Origin: VRUE01 sp963703895
GTDB taxonomy: Bacteria > Actinomycetota > Thermoleophilia > Solirubrobacterales > 70-9
Length of the DNA stretch: 64,000 bases
Reading direction: 5' to 3'
NCBI GenBank assembly: GCA_963703895.1
Contig: CAVPFX010000002.1
Coordinates: 310,001-374,000 of the forward strand
Translations under genes and position numbers: made by a program
In this document: positions 1-8,016 of the stretch, one piece after another
Numbering within the stretch: the first letter of the stretch is position 1
Layout: every line of letters begins with the position of its first letter
Notes under the pieces: generated by a model
What the model saw: the letters and a program-made list of their open reading frames with translations, nothing else
Database searches by the model: none
Told to the model about the DNA's origin: nothing

Positions 1-275
1 TCGAGCTCACCGACGTCACCGGAACGATGCTCGGCTTCCGCTTCCCCGACTACGCCGAAGGAATCGAGGTCAGCGGCTACCACCTGCACTTCATCGGCGA
101 GGACCGCAGTCGTGGTGGGCATGTGCTCGGCTCGCGCAGCGCTGGGCACCTGCGCCTGCGCCTCGACCCGTCGAGCGAGCTGCACGTCGAGCTGCCGCTG
201 GGAGTCGAGCTCGGCGACCCCGAAGCCGCGTCGGCGACCCACGCAGCAGTCGAGCGGGTCGAGCGCTCGGGCTGA
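1..275 (+). CDS. budA: Alpha-acetolactate decarboxylase, C-terminal part (5' end outside window)
   Basis: The frame is open from the first bases of the window (codons in phase with position 3) to the stop at 273-275, so the start lies upstream. The visible part contains GTMLGFRFPDY followed by GYHLHF and RGGHVL. The three histidines have the H-x-H-x10-H spacing of the zinc ligands of acetolactate decarboxylases, which convert 2-acetolactate to acetoin in the cytosol. The remaining tail matches the end of the family, so the C-terminus looks complete. The next gene is convergent and ends 23 bp away. Partner genes for acetoin or butanediol formation are not visible. Confidence 0.85.
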   Translation, partial: ELTDVTGTMLGFRFPDYAEGIEVSGYHLHFIGEDRSRGGHVLGSRSAGHLRLRLDPSSELHVELPLGVELGDPEAASATHAAVERVERSG

Positions 276-298
276 GGCCCGCCTGCGCGGGCTCCGCC

Positions 299-1273
299 TC
301 AGGCGGCGTCGGCGAGGCGCTCAGCGAGCCAGAGGTCGCAGAGCCAGTCAGCTTGAGCGCCGCCCTTGCGAGCGACGACGATGCCCTCGGGGCCGCCCTC
401 GACCGTCAGTTTCTTCCAGCGAGTTGAGTTGGGCATCTCCCGCAGGGCGGCGGCGAAGGGTTCGGGCACATCGTCGCCGGGGCGCACCTTGCCATCGCGC
501 GATTTCGCCTTGAACTCGGGCGTCGCAAGGCGAACCGTTACCTCGCTGCGGGCGCTCACCTCGCCGCTGCCGAGCCGCACCGAGACCGCCCGCCCGTGTC
601 GCTCGCCGCTCAGCACCAGGGCGCCGTGGATCTTCGGTCCGACCCGGCCGGTCGTCGCTTCTCGCACCTCGATGTTGACCTTCGGTCGCTCGGTCACCTC
701 AAGGCCGAGCGGCGCCATCGCCAGTCCCACCTTCTCGTAGCCGCTGTCCAACTCGCCGCCCGGCGCCAGCGCGCGCACGCTGCCGTAGATCGCCGCGATC
801 GCGATCAGCGGCCCGCCGATCAGCAGCGGCACGAAGCTTTCGAAGAGGTAGATCGATGGCACCGTGAGGAAGATCAGCAGCATCACCACCCAGCCGAGTT
901 TCTGGCTGCGACGGCTGGAGTCCCAGATCGAGCCGCGCGCCTTGATCGCCGCATCGTCGATGGGCTCGATCGCGAGCGCCGCCCAGAGCTGCTGCTCCTC
1001 CATCGTCGTTGGGTTCTCAATCGTGCCGCCGCCCTCGGCAACGGCACGAGCGATCGCCTTCGCGTCACCGCCCGCCGCCCGCTCCAGGTCGGAGCGCTGG
1101 AGGACGAAGAGGATGACGACAAAGACCGCGATCACGCCGAAGATCAGCGCCATCGTGCCTTTCGGGTTGGAGTCGCCGCCGTCAGCGTTGAGCGCGATCA
1201 GGGCGACCACGACCATCACCGCGACGACGCCGATCAGCCCAAACAGTCCCGACCTCTTAAACCCGCCCGCCAT
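299..1273 (-). CDS. Membrane protein of unknown function
   Basis: 324 residues with an ATG start. I do not recognise the family. Two hydrophobic segments lie near the N-terminus (about residues 11-29 and 42-59). A second pair lies at about 128-168, followed by a soluble C-terminal domain of roughly 150 residues rich in beta-like stretches and charged residues, presumably cytosolic. No signal peptide cleavage site or catalytic motif is evident. It lies on the same strand as the GT-C gene upstream, separated by 77 bp that hold a 14-bp-arm inverted repeat, so it could be co-transcribed with it. Codon use is typical of the window. Confidence 0.7.
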   Translation of the reverse strand: MAGGFKRSGLFGLIGVVAVMVVVALIALNADGGDSNPKGTMALIFGVIAVFVVILFVLQRSDLERAAGGDAKAIARAVAEGGGTIENPTTMEEQQLWAALAIEPIDDAAIKARGSIWDSSRRSQKLGWVVMLLIFLTVPSIYLFESFVPLLIGGPLIAIAAIYGSVRALAPGGELDSGYEKVGLAMAPLGLEVTERPKVNIEVREATTGRVGPKIHGALVLSGERHGRAVSVRLGSGEVSARSEVTVRLATPEFKAKSRDGKVRPGDDVPEPFAAALREMPNSTRWKKLTVEGGPEGIVVARKGGAQADWLCDLWLAERLADAA

Positions 1274-1295
1274 CGCGGCGCCAGCCTACACCGGT

Positions 1296-1340
1296 CGACG
1301 GGACTCAAAGCGATCGATATCTCCGTTTTGAGTCCCGTCG
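1296..1340. repeat. Inverted repeat, palindrome family D copy 1
   Basis: Perfect 14-bp arms at 1296-1309 (cgacgggactcaaa) and 1327-1340, with a 17-nt loop. On the minus strand the element starts about 10 nt after the stop codon of the GT-C gene and lies 23 nt before the start of the next gene. The right half, with flanking gatat and gtcggcgg, recurs at 45046-45074, also just after a minus-strand stop codon. There is no T-tract, so it is not a canonical intrinsic terminator. Confidence 0.75.
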
Positions 1341-1350
1341 GCGGGGTTGG

Positions 1351-2925
1351 CTAGCAGCGCTTGAAGAGGACCCAGGACTCGTTGGCGGCGACCCGTTCGA
1401 AGCCCTGCGGCACGCTCAGCGCGAAGCGGGTCGGATCGTTGGGATCGAGGATGAAGTTGTGGATGACAAAGGGGCTGGCGGGCTTGAGGAAGTAGCCGCG
1501 CCGGGGCACGCCGTCCTCGCTGGCGCTGACGATTGCGGTCGGCTTGACGTCGAGGTTGAAGGCGAGTCGGGGGATGGCGCGGTGATTGGGGACGGCGATC
1601 GGCCCGCAGAGCGGCTTGGCGAAGGCGCCGGTGTCAGCGAGGTCGCTGAGATCGCGCTCGATTTCCCCTTGGTCGGAGAGATCGCCGTGAACGGTCGAGT
1701 CGAGGTTCCACTGGTTGGGGAGCCAGAGCACGAACATCAGAGTCACCACGCCGGCGAAGACCTGCCAGCGCACTCGCCAGGGGTGGCCGGCCTCGAGCAG
1801 GCGCCAGCCGAGCAGGGCGACGGCGACGAAGATCGCCAGGATCGCCGCGCCCAGCATCGTGTAGCGGGCGATGATCGCGAGGCCGGCCGAGCCGAGCAGG
1901 GCGAAGGCGCCGAGGGCGAGGAGCGCGGCGACCAGGCCAAGGGTCGAGCGGCGACGCAGGAACGCAAAACCCAAGATGACGCCGCCGAGCGCGCCGATCA
2001 TTCCCGGCCATTGCATGACTTCACCTAGGGCTCGCGGGCCCCAGAGGATTAGGTCGACCGGGCCGGTGTGGCGCTTCAGCGTCTCGACTGTTTCTTGGGT
2101 GCCGGTCAGCGAGTACAGGAAGTCGCCGGTCGTGATTCCGTCGAACAGCAGCCAGAGCAGGGGGCCTGCCAGGGCCAGTACTGCGAGCGCAACGCCGTAG
2201 GGGGAGGCGAGGGCATCCCTCGCCCGTCCAAGTGCCGGTCTAATTAGACCGGCACTTTGAGTATCCGCCCGGAAGAGGGATGCCCTGCTCTCCCTCTCGG
2301 GAGCGTCCTGGTGGGAGCGGTTGCCAGGGTCGGTGTCCCTGTCTGGGTCTGCGGAGGCTTGTGCAGGGGCGAGCAGCAGGTAAGCGAGGTATGCGACAGA
2401 GAAGAGCCAGGCCTCGGGGCGGAGGAGGCCGGCTAGGGCTAGGAGGGCGAGGATGGGCCAGCCGGCTCTCGGGCGCTTGGTCTCTATAAGGAGAGCGCCC
2501 AGGACCAGGGCTATGTAGGGGATGTCGACGTAGGCGCGCAGGCCGTTGGAGAGGAAGGGGGCGCGGGTGAGGACGATCGCGGCGGCTACGACGCCGATCG
2601 GGCGGTCGAACCAGAGCGAGCCGAGGCGGTAGACGAGGTAGCCGACGAGGCCGAGCGAGGCGTAGGCGACGATCATCGTCACCGTGATCGCGCCGTCGCC
2701 GAGCGGTGTGGCCACCATTCCCAGCAGGTCGGAGAGCGGGTGGGGTGTGGGGGGCAGGGCGGCGCCGTAGTCGGGGCTCACCCCGTGCGCCAGTTCGCGT
2801 CCCCAGACCAGGGCGTAGATCGTGTCGTAGTTGGGGAAGCCGAGCGGGAAGAGGATCAGCAGGAGGGCGCCGATGGCGCTAACCCAGGCGACGGGTATGA
2901 GCCAGTTGCGGGCCCGCGATGGCAC
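1351..2925 (-). CDS. GT-C type (family 39-like) membrane glycosyltransferase
   Basis: 524 residues, GTG start at 2925. The N-terminus crosses the membrane and is followed by a first loop with FPNYDTIYALVWGREL, the acidic loop expected in GT-C fold enzymes such as ArnT or protein mannosyltransferases. About ten further hydrophobic segments follow. These enzymes use a lipid-linked sugar donor on the outer face of the membrane; the acceptor cannot be told. A stretch of about 50 hydrophilic residues near 195-245 interrupts the hydrophobic pattern and is encoded exactly by a nested palindrome at 2209-2286. It looks like an in-frame insertion. Family membership is clear only in broad terms. Confidence 0.65.
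   Translation of the reverse strand: MPSRARNWLIPVAWVSAIGALLLILFPLGFPNYDTIYALVWGRELAHGVSPDYGAALPPTPHPLSDLLGMVATPLGDGAITVTMIVAYASLGLVGYLVYRLGSLWFDRPIGVVAAAIVLTRAPFLSNGLRAYVDIPYIALVLGALLIETKRPRAGWPILALLALAGLLRPEAWLFSVAYLAYLLLAPAQASADPDRDTDPGNRSHQDAPERESRASLFRADTQSAGLIRPALGRARDALASPYGVALAVLALAGPLLWLLFDGITTGDFLYSLTGTQETVETLKRHTGPVDLILWGPRALGEVMQWPGMIGALGGVILGFAFLRRRSTLGLVAALLALGAFALLGSAGLAIIARYTMLGAAILAIFVAVALLGWRLLEAGHPWRVRWQVFAGVVTLMFVLWLPNQWNLDSTVHGDLSDQGEIERDLSDLADTGAFAKPLCGPIAVPNHRAIPRLAFNLDVKPTAIVSASEDGVPRRGYFLKPASPFVIHNFILDPNDPTRFALSVPQGFERVAANESWVLFKRC
2209..2286. repeat. Nested palindrome inside the GT-C coding sequence
   Basis: A perfect 28-bp palindrome with no loop (2230-2257, centre taattaga) is flanked by outer arms at 2209-2221 (gagggcatccctc) and 2275-2286 (gagggatgccct) that pair at 12 positions. 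It is read through in frame by the host gene and encodes a polar, low-complexity segment between membrane helices. The pattern resembles palindromic elements that insert into coding regions. Confidence 0.75.
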
Positions 2926-2959
2926 CGCCGCAACCTACAGATGCAGCTGGGGGCAGGGG

Positions 2960-3000
2960 CTTGGCGACTTTCCCGTCATATAGACCGGTAAGTCGCCAAG
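2960..3000. repeat. Inverted repeat in the GT-C/dnaX divergent intergenic region
   Basis: Perfect 11-bp arms (cttggcgactt at 2960-2970, its reverse complement at 2990-3000) with a 19-nt spacer. It lies between the divergent starts of the GT-C gene (2925) and dnaX (GTG 3033). It could be an operator or another member of the palindrome population; nothing distinguishes the two. Confidence 0.55.
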
Positions 3001-3032
3001 GGCCGCGGAGCCTCGCGGATACACTGGCCCGA

Positions 3033-5120
3033 GTGCCGCCGTCCAGCGACTCGATCTCCCTCTACCGCCGCCATCGCCCCGGCTCGTTCGACGAGGTGGT
3101 GGGCCAGCAGCACGTCGTGCGCACGCTGCGCAACGCGGTCGAGCAGGGCAAGGTCCATCACGCCTACCTCTTCGTCGGCTCGCGCGGCACCGGCAAGACC
3201 TCGATGGCGAAGATCCTCGCCCGCTCGCTCAACTGCGAGCGCGGCGGGCCGACGGTGACGCCCTGCGGGGAGTGCGAATCGTGCCTGACGATCGCCTCGG
3301 GCTCCTCGATCGACGTGATCGAGATGGACGCTGCTTCCAACCGCTCGGTCGACGACGTGCGCGATCTGCGCGAGCGGGTCGCCTACGCCCCCACCGGCGG
3401 CCGCTGGAAGGTCTACATCCTCGACGAGGCGCACATGCTGACCAAGGAGGCCTGGAACGCCTTCCTCAAGACCCTGGAGGAGCCGCCGCCAAACACCGTC
3501 TTCGTCCTCGCCACCACCGAGGCGCACAAGGTGATGCCGACGATCGCCGATCGCTGCCAGCGCTTCGACTTCCAGCGCCCCTCGCTGGAGCAGATCTCCG
3601 AGGTGCTGAACCGGGTCGCCGAGAAGGAGGAGATCGACATCGAGCCCGGTGCTGTCTCGATGATCGCGCGTTCTGCCTCGGGCAGCTTCCGCGACGCGCT
3701 CGGCACGCTCGATCAGCTGGTGGCGTATCAAGGGTTTGGCGGTTCGGGTACCCAAGGTGGTGAGGGCAACGAAGACCGGGTCAGTCTCGACATGGTGCTC
3801 GAGCTGCTCGGGGCCGCCGACGCCGAGTTGCTCTTCGACGCGGTCGACGCGGTCATCGCCGAGGACCCGAAGGGGGTCCTGCTCGGGGTCGAGAAGATGG
3901 CCCGCTCTGGTCGCGACCCCGCCCAGTTTGCCCGCGACCTGCTGGCGCACCTGCGGCACCTGCTGGTGACCCAGACGGTGGGCGAGGTGCCCAATACCTT
4001 TGTGGTGACTGCCACTGATGCGGAGCGTCTTTCGGCCCAAGCAAGCTCGATCGGCGCGGCGACGCTGGTGCGGACGATCGACGAGCTGGCGAACGCGCTC
4101 ACCTCGGTGCGCGAGGGGGACGATGCGCGCATGGCCGTTGAGATCGCGCTGCTGAAGGCGGCGCGTCCGGATCTGGACCCATCTACCGAGGGACTCCTTC
4201 GGCGGATCGAGAGGCTCGAGCAAGGGACGGGGGGTGGTCGGCCGCGGGTCCTGTCGCAGGAGGAGGGGGGCACTGCGGGCAGTCCACGGGCTGTCCTCGA
4301 CCCCCCTCCTCCTGCACCACCCGCGGCAGCCGCCCCGCCAGTTGACGATCCTGAGCCCGAAGCGCCGGCCGATGTTGACCCAGTCGAAGAGCCTGAGCCA
4401 GCGCCGACAGAGCCTGCTCCCGTCGAAGAGCCCGAGGCCACGGCGGCGAGCAGCTCCGAGGAGTCCGAGCCGCCGGCAAAGGGCTCCGACGAAGCTGAGC
4501 CCGTGGCATCAGCAAGTAGCTCTGGTGAAGCTGAGCCCGTGGCACCAGCGGACAGCTCCGAACAAGCCGAGCCTGGACCGTCTCCCGAAGGCGATTCTCC
4601 CGAGGGTGGTGCCGGGGTGGGGGTGTCCGGCGCAGGGCGGCGTCCTGTTTTTCGCCCGGAGAACCCCCCAAGTGAACCCGATAACTCTCCAGGCGAAAAA
4701 CCCAGCCCGGAGCCGGACACCCCCACCCCGGCACCAGGACCCGCGGGCGACCTCGACCTCGACCAGATCGTCCGAACCTGGCCGTCCGTCCTCGACAAGC
4801 TGCGCGAGACGAGCCCCGCCCTCGCCGCCACCTTCGACGGCGCCCGCCCCGTGTCGCTCGACGCCGAGGAGGGCCTCAAGGTCGGCTTCCCGGCCGAGCT
4901 CACCTTCAACAAGCGCAAGGCGGAGACGCCGGAGAAGCGGGAGCTGATGGCGGACGTGATCGAGGACGTGCTGGGGGAGCGGCTGCGACCGACGTACGTG
5001 CTGCTCGAGGACGAGCCCGCCGCGCCGGAGGAGGAGGCGAAAGATTCCGCCGACGAGATCGATCACGATGCCCTGGTGGAGAAGCTGAAGAGCGAGTTCG
5101 ACGCGGAGGAGGTCGGTTAG
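3033..5120 (+). CDS. dnaX: DNA polymerase III gamma/tau subunit
   Basis: 695 residues from the GTG at 3033, chosen because the conserved N-terminus SLYRRHRPGSFDEVVGQ begins just after it. The frame is open further upstream but not conserved. It is the clamp-loader ATPase of the replisome. Visible are the Walker A motif GSRGTGKTS, a four-Cys zinc module (C-x8-C-x2-C-x2-C type), Walker B with ILDEAH, and the sensor region. After about residue 390 comes a long acidic Pro/Ala/Glu-rich linker with repeated EAEPVA units, encoded partly by two large palindromes. A tau-like C-terminal domain follows (DLDLDQIVRTWPSVLDKL). ybaB starts on the base after the stop codon, the classic dnaX-ybaB-recR arrangement. 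Confidence 0.95.
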   Translation: MPPSSDSISLYRRHRPGSFDEVVGQQHVVRTLRNAVEQGKVHHAYLFVGSRGTGKTSMAKILARSLNCERGGPTVTPCGECESCLTIASGSSIDVIEMDAASNRSVDDVRDLRERVAYAPTGGRWKVYILDEAHMLTKEAWNAFLKTLEEPPPNTVFVLATTEAHKVMPTIADRCQRFDFQRPSLEQISEVLNRVAEKEEIDIEPGAVSMIARSASGSFRDALGTLDQLVAYQGFGGSGTQGGEGNEDRVSLDMVLELLGAADAELLFDAVDAVIAEDPKGVLLGVEKMARSGRDPAQFARDLLAHLRHLLVTQTVGEVPNTFVVTATDAERLSAQASSIGAATLVRTIDELANALTSVREGDDARMAVEIALLKAARPDLDPSTEGLLRRIERLEQGTGGGRPRVLSQEEGGTAGSPRAVLDPPPPAPPAAAAPPVDDPEPEAPADVDPVEEPEPAPTEPAPVEEPEATAASSSEESEPPAKGSDEAEPVASASSSGEAEPVAPADSSEQAEPGPSPEGDSPEGGAGVGVSGAGRRPVFRPENPPSEPDNSPGEKPSPEPDTPTPAPGPAGDLDLDQIVRTWPSVLDKLRETSPALAATFDGARPVSLDAEEGLKVGFPAELTFNKRKAETPEKRELMADVIEDVLGERLRPTYVLLEDEPAAPEEEAKDSADEIDHDALVEKLKSEFDAEEVG
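4256..4315. repeat. Inverted repeat in the dnaX linker
   Basis: Perfect 15-bp arms: gcaggaggagggggg at 4256-4270 and its complement at 4301-4315. Outside them are further paired blocks, ccgcgggt (4242-4249) against acccgcgg (about 4318-4325). It lies in frame in the disordered linker of DnaX, immediately after the ATPase and oligomerisation part. Confidence 0.7.
4608..4735. repeat. Large nested palindrome in the dnaX linker
   Basis: Outer arms of 24 bp are perfect (4608-4631 and 4712-4735; begins ggtgccggggtggggg). A second pair of 16-bp arms lies inside (4647-4662 and 4686-4701, gtttttcgcccggaga, one mismatch). The whole 128 bp is read through by dnaX as a Pro/Gly/Glu-rich segment just before the C-terminal domain. 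Arms this long are not explained by codon bias. Confidence 0.85.
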
Positions 5121-5459
5121 GTGGCTAGAGGCGGTGCACCCGGAGGAGGCTTCGACGTCAATGCGCTGATGAAACAGGCGCAGAAGATGCAGACCGAGAT
5201 GCTGCAGGCACAGGAGTCGCTCAAGGACGAGGTGGTCGAGGCCAGCGCCGGTGGCGGCATGGTCAAAGTGAAGATGGGCGGCGACCTCACCCTGCGCGAG
5301 ATCGTCATCGACCCCGAGGCGATCGACCCCGAGGACGCCGAGATGCTCGCCGAGATGGTCCAGGCCGCGGTCAACGAGGGTCTGCGCGCCGCCCAGCAGC
5401 TTGCCGAGTCGAAAATGGGCGGAATCACCGGTGGGCTCGGTGGCCTGCCGGGACTCTGA
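5121..5459 (+). CDS. ybaB: YbaB/EbfC nucleoid-associated DNA-binding protein
   Basis: 112 residues, GTG start abutting the dnaX stop, so translation is probably coupled. The family forms small alpha/beta dimers that bind DNA and are linked to recombination or repair. Visible hallmarks are the N-terminal helix with MKQAQKMQTEMLQAQESL, the strand segment VKMGGDLTLREIVIDPEAI and the C-terminal helix EMVQAAVNEGLRAAQQ, ending in a Gly-rich tail. Length is normal. The position between dnaX and recR is conserved across many bacteria, which fixes the assignment. Confidence 0.93.
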   Translation: MARGGAPGGGFDVNALMKQAQKMQTEMLQAQESLKDEVVEASAGGGMVKVKMGGDLTLREIVIDPEAIDPEDAEMLAEMVQAAVNEGLRAAQQLAESKMGGITGGLGGLPGL

Positions 5460-5511
5460 GCCAGTGCGTAGGGAGCGTGCATCTCTGACTCTTCGCGACC
5501 GAAGCACTGGC
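5460..5511. repeat. Inverted repeat starting on the base after the ybaB stop
   Basis: 8-bp arms gccagtgc (5460-5467) and gcactggc (5504-5511). The left arm begins on the first base after the TGA of ybaB, and the right arm ends 14 nt before the recR start. It could modulate readthrough into recR. Confidence 0.5.
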
Positions 5512-5525
5512 GAAGGCAGGTTGTA

Positions 5526-6128
5526 TTGAGCACCGAGGGTCCGGCGCCGCTGGCGCGCCTCGTCGCTGAGCTCTCCCGCCTGCCGGGCATCGGCCAGCGC
5601 ACGGCGCAGCGCCTCGCCTTCCACATCCTCCGCTCCCCCGACGAAGAGGCGGCGGCGCTCTCTGCCGCGATCACAGAGGTGAAGGAGAAGGTCGGGCTCT
5701 GCGAGGAGTGCTTCAATCTCGCCGAGGGTCCGCGCTGTCGGATCTGCGCCGACTCAAATCGCGACCGGACGACGATCTGCGTGGTCGAGGAGCCCGCCGA
5801 CGTGATCCCGATCGAGCGCACCCACGAGTACCGTGGCCTCTACCACGTGCTCGGCGGTGCCCTCTCGCCAATCGACGGGGTCGACGCCGATGACCTCAAG
5901 ATCGCCGAGCTGCTGCGCCGGGTCGAGGCCGGCGGGGTGCAGGAGGTCGTCCTCGCCACCAACCCGACGACGACCGGCGAGGCGACCGCGCTGCACATCG
6001 CCGAGCGCCTGCGCGACCAGGTCTCGGTCACCCGCCTCGCCAGCGGCCTGCCGGTCGGCGCCGACCTCGAGCACGCCGACGAGGTGACGCTGGGCAAGGC
6101 CTTCGCCGGTCGCCGCAGCCTCGACTAG
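5526..6128 (+). CDS. recR: Recombination mediator protein RecR
   Basis: 200 residues, the normal length. The TTG start at 5526 is preceded by a GGCAGG-type ribosome site. RecR works with RecF and RecO to load RecA at gaps. Visible are the helix-hairpin-helix LSRLPGIGQRTAQRLAFHIL near the N-terminus, the zinc finger with CEEC and CRIC pairs near residues 60-75, and the Toprim domain with VVEEPADVIPIERT and acidic positions in LAGNPT-like ATNPTTTGEATALHI. The C-terminus ends in the typical ASGLPVG...LGKAFAGRR stretch. It is the third gene of the dnaX block. Confidence 0.95.
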   Translation: MSTEGPAPLARLVAELSRLPGIGQRTAQRLAFHILRSPDEEAAALSAAITEVKEKVGLCEECFNLAEGPRCRICADSNRDRTTICVVEEPADVIPIERTHEYRGLYHVLGGALSPIDGVDADDLKIAELLRRVEAGGVQEVVLATNPTTTGEATALHIAERLRDQVSVTRLASGLPVGADLEHADEVTLGKAFAGRRSLD

Positions 6129-6281
6129 AGACACCGGAGCATTCCCAGGCGGCCCACCTTTCGTCCAGGTGACGCAGTGACAAAACATTGCACTGGCGGA
6201 CGAACTGTCTAGACAAGTGTCAGCGCGCAAATTGCGAGCATTCGCGGTCCTGGCGTCCGTTGCTTTCGAGAAGGTCTTCGA

Positions 6282-6944
6282 GTGGCGACACAAGCTCCAA
6301 CAAGGGACGCGGGAAGCGGGGGTTCGCCCATTGGGCAGATCGCCCGCGAGGCCTTTGTGGAAGCGGCGCAGAAACTGGCCGAGGAGTTCGGTTCGGTCAC
6401 CGCGACGGCGGTCGCGGCGGTCCGCGAGGCCCAGCCGGTTGCACCCGCGCCCCAGCCACAGGCCGAGGCGCACACCAGCCTCTTCCAGCCCGGCCACATG
6501 CGCCGCCGCCTCGACCAGCTGATCGAGACCAACAAGCGCCACGGCCATCCCTTCGGCCTCGTCGTCTTCGACGTCGACGGCCCGGGAGTGCGCGGTGACG
6601 ATGACGACGATGCCAAGGAGACGATGCTGGCGGTCGTCGGCGCGGCCCTGCGCGACGCGGTGCGGATCGTCGACGAGACCTTCCTGCTCGAGGAGGACGC
6701 GCTCTGCGTGCTCGCCCCCAATCAGTCGACGGTGGAGGGGGTGCAGATGACCGAGCGCCTGCTGCGCCTGCTCGACGAGCTGGAGGCTGCGGGCGGCCTG
6801 CGGATCACGATCTCAGCCGGGGTGGTTGCCTGCCCCGAGCACGGCAGCGACGCCGACGAGCTGCTGCGCAAGGCCGACGAGGCGATGTGGAGAGCCCGTG
6901 CATTGGGGCAGCCGGTCGGCGTCGGCGCTTTGCAAGATCGCTGA
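6282..6944 (+). CDS. Degenerate GGDEF-domain protein
   Basis: 220 residues from GTG 6282. The first 75 residues are an Ala/Pro-rich, probably disordered region. Residues about 85-215 align with the GGDEF fold: LVVFDVDGPG corresponds to the first strand, and ITISAGVVACPEHGSDADELLRKADEAMWRARALG is the hallmark C-terminal half. The active-site loop, normally GG(D/E)EF, reads EEDALCVL, and the metal-binding Asp pattern is changed. It is therefore unlikely to make c-di-GMP and may act as a nucleotide sensor or structural domain. The stop codon overlaps a perfect 9-bp-arm hairpin (6943-6963). A MerR-type regulator follows. Confidence 0.75.
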   Translation: MATQAPTRDAGSGGSPIGQIAREAFVEAAQKLAEEFGSVTATAVAAVREAQPVAPAPQPQAEAHTSLFQPGHMRRRLDQLIETNKRHGHPFGLVVFDVDGPGVRGDDDDDAKETMLAVVGAALRDAVRIVDETFLLEEDALCVLAPNQSTVEGVQMTERLLRLLDELEAAGGLRITISAGVVACPEHGSDADELLRKADEAMWRARALGQPVGVGALQDR

Positions 6945-6963
6945 CAGATTTCGCAAATCTGTC
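6943..6963 (+). terminator. Hairpin overlapping the GGDEF gene stop codon
   Basis: Arms gacagattt (6943-6951) and aaatctgtc (6955-6963) with a 3-nt loop cgc. The left arm shares bases with the TGA stop. There is no following T-run, so it may be a U-less terminator, an RNA-stabilising hairpin, or an operator of the MerR-type gene that starts 87 nt downstream. Confidence 0.5.
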
Positions 6964-7049
6964 CATAACTTGCGTAAACCTGGATTTCTGGTGGAAGAAT
7001 GCCGATGCCCGGGTGAACAACGCTGGGCAACGCCCGAAGGACCATCTAG

Positions 7050-7889
7050 ATGCCAGGAATACGAACAAACGCCGCTGCCGAAGTCCTCGGGGTAAGCCCC
7101 AACACGCTGCGCAGCTGGGAGCGCCGCTACGGCTACCCCACGCCCAAGCGCACCGTGGGCAACCACCGCAACTACGAGCTGGTCGAGCTGCAGACCCTGC
7201 GCGACGCGCTTGCCCAGACCGGCAACATCTCCTCGGCGATCGAGCTGGCGCAGCAGCGCCAGGCCGCGCCGGCGAGCGACGACGGGCTGCTGGCGGCGCT
7301 GCAGAGCTTCGACGAGGACGCCGCCGACCGCGCCGTTGAGGAGAGCCTGGCGCTGCGGCCGCTGGAGCGCACCGTGGAGGAGCTGCTGCTGCCGGCGATC
7401 GACCGCCTCGCCGTCGACCCCGATCGCGAGGCCGAGCTCGAGTTCGCCTCGCGCTGGGCGACCGGCTGGTTGCACGGCGCCCGTCGCCTCGCCTCCGCCG
7501 CTTCCCGCCCCGCCGGCATCTTGCTGCTCGACTCGAGCCGCGGTTCCGATGCCGAGGCGGTCCACAGCCAGGCGCTCGACCTGACCCTGCGCCGAGCCGG
7601 CTTCCGGGTGCTGATGCTTTCCAACGAGCTCGGAGACGAGCGGCTCGAGCGGGCGCTGCGCGCCCTCGACGCGACCGCGATCGTGCTCTGCGGCCCCCGC
7701 GCCGACACCGCCAGCGCGGTCAAGCTGGTTCGCCAGATCCGCGACCTCGGCGTCGACGCACCGCTCTTCGGCTTCCGCGCCAGCGGCTTGATCGGCGACG
7801 CGATCCCCTCCGCCGGCGACAGCCCCAGCGAAGTCACGGGGATGCTCAACGCGGACCTCCGCCGCCGCGCCGCGCAGGCCTTCGCCTAG
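7050..7889 (+). CDS. MerR-family regulator with a B12-binding-like C-terminal domain
   Basis: 279 residues, ATG start. The N-terminal MerR helix-turn-helix is clear: RTNAAAEVLGVSPNTLRSWE then RRYGYPTPKRTVGNHRNY. A helical linker domain follows, then about 110 residues with the Rossmann-like pattern of cobalamin-binding domains (ILLLDSSRGSDAEAVHS, VLMLSNELG, AIVLCGPRAD). Light-sensing CarH/LitR regulators have this architecture and a DxHxxG cobalt-ligand motif. Here that motif is absent (DSSRGSD), and the usual second Trp/His site is only partly kept (WATGWLHGARRL). It probably regulates without canonical B12 ligation. The target is unknown; the PstS-like gene lies next. Confidence 0.75.
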   Translation: MPGIRTNAAAEVLGVSPNTLRSWERRYGYPTPKRTVGNHRNYELVELQTLRDALAQTGNISSAIELAQQRQAAPASDDGLLAALQSFDEDAADRAVEESLALRPLERTVEELLLPAIDRLAVDPDREAELEFASRWATGWLHGARRLASAASRPAGILLLDSSRGSDAEAVHSQALDLTLRRAGFRVLMLSNELGDERLERALRALDATAIVLCGPRADTASAVKLVRQIRDLGVDAPLFGFRASGLIGDAIPSAGDSPSEVTGMLNADLRRRAAQAFA

Positions 7890-8016
7890 ACGGCATACCG
7901 CCGCCGCCAGGTCCTCTCTCAGTCGGCGCCGGCGTGCTCCCCCTCCCTCTGTTCGGCCGCGTTTGGACCTGGGTGAGCCCTCCGATACCCCTGTTCCCAC
8001 ACCCCACAGTCACCAG

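Noticed and set aside
6155..6195. Small hairpins between recR and the GGDEF gene (cacct/aggtg, cagtg/cactg)
   Set aside because: Five-base stems are expected by chance; nothing else in this 153-bp gap supports a regulatory call.
6282..6944. Active diguanylate cyclase
   Set aside because: The GG(D/E)EF loop is replaced by EEDALCVL, so only a degenerate domain is called.
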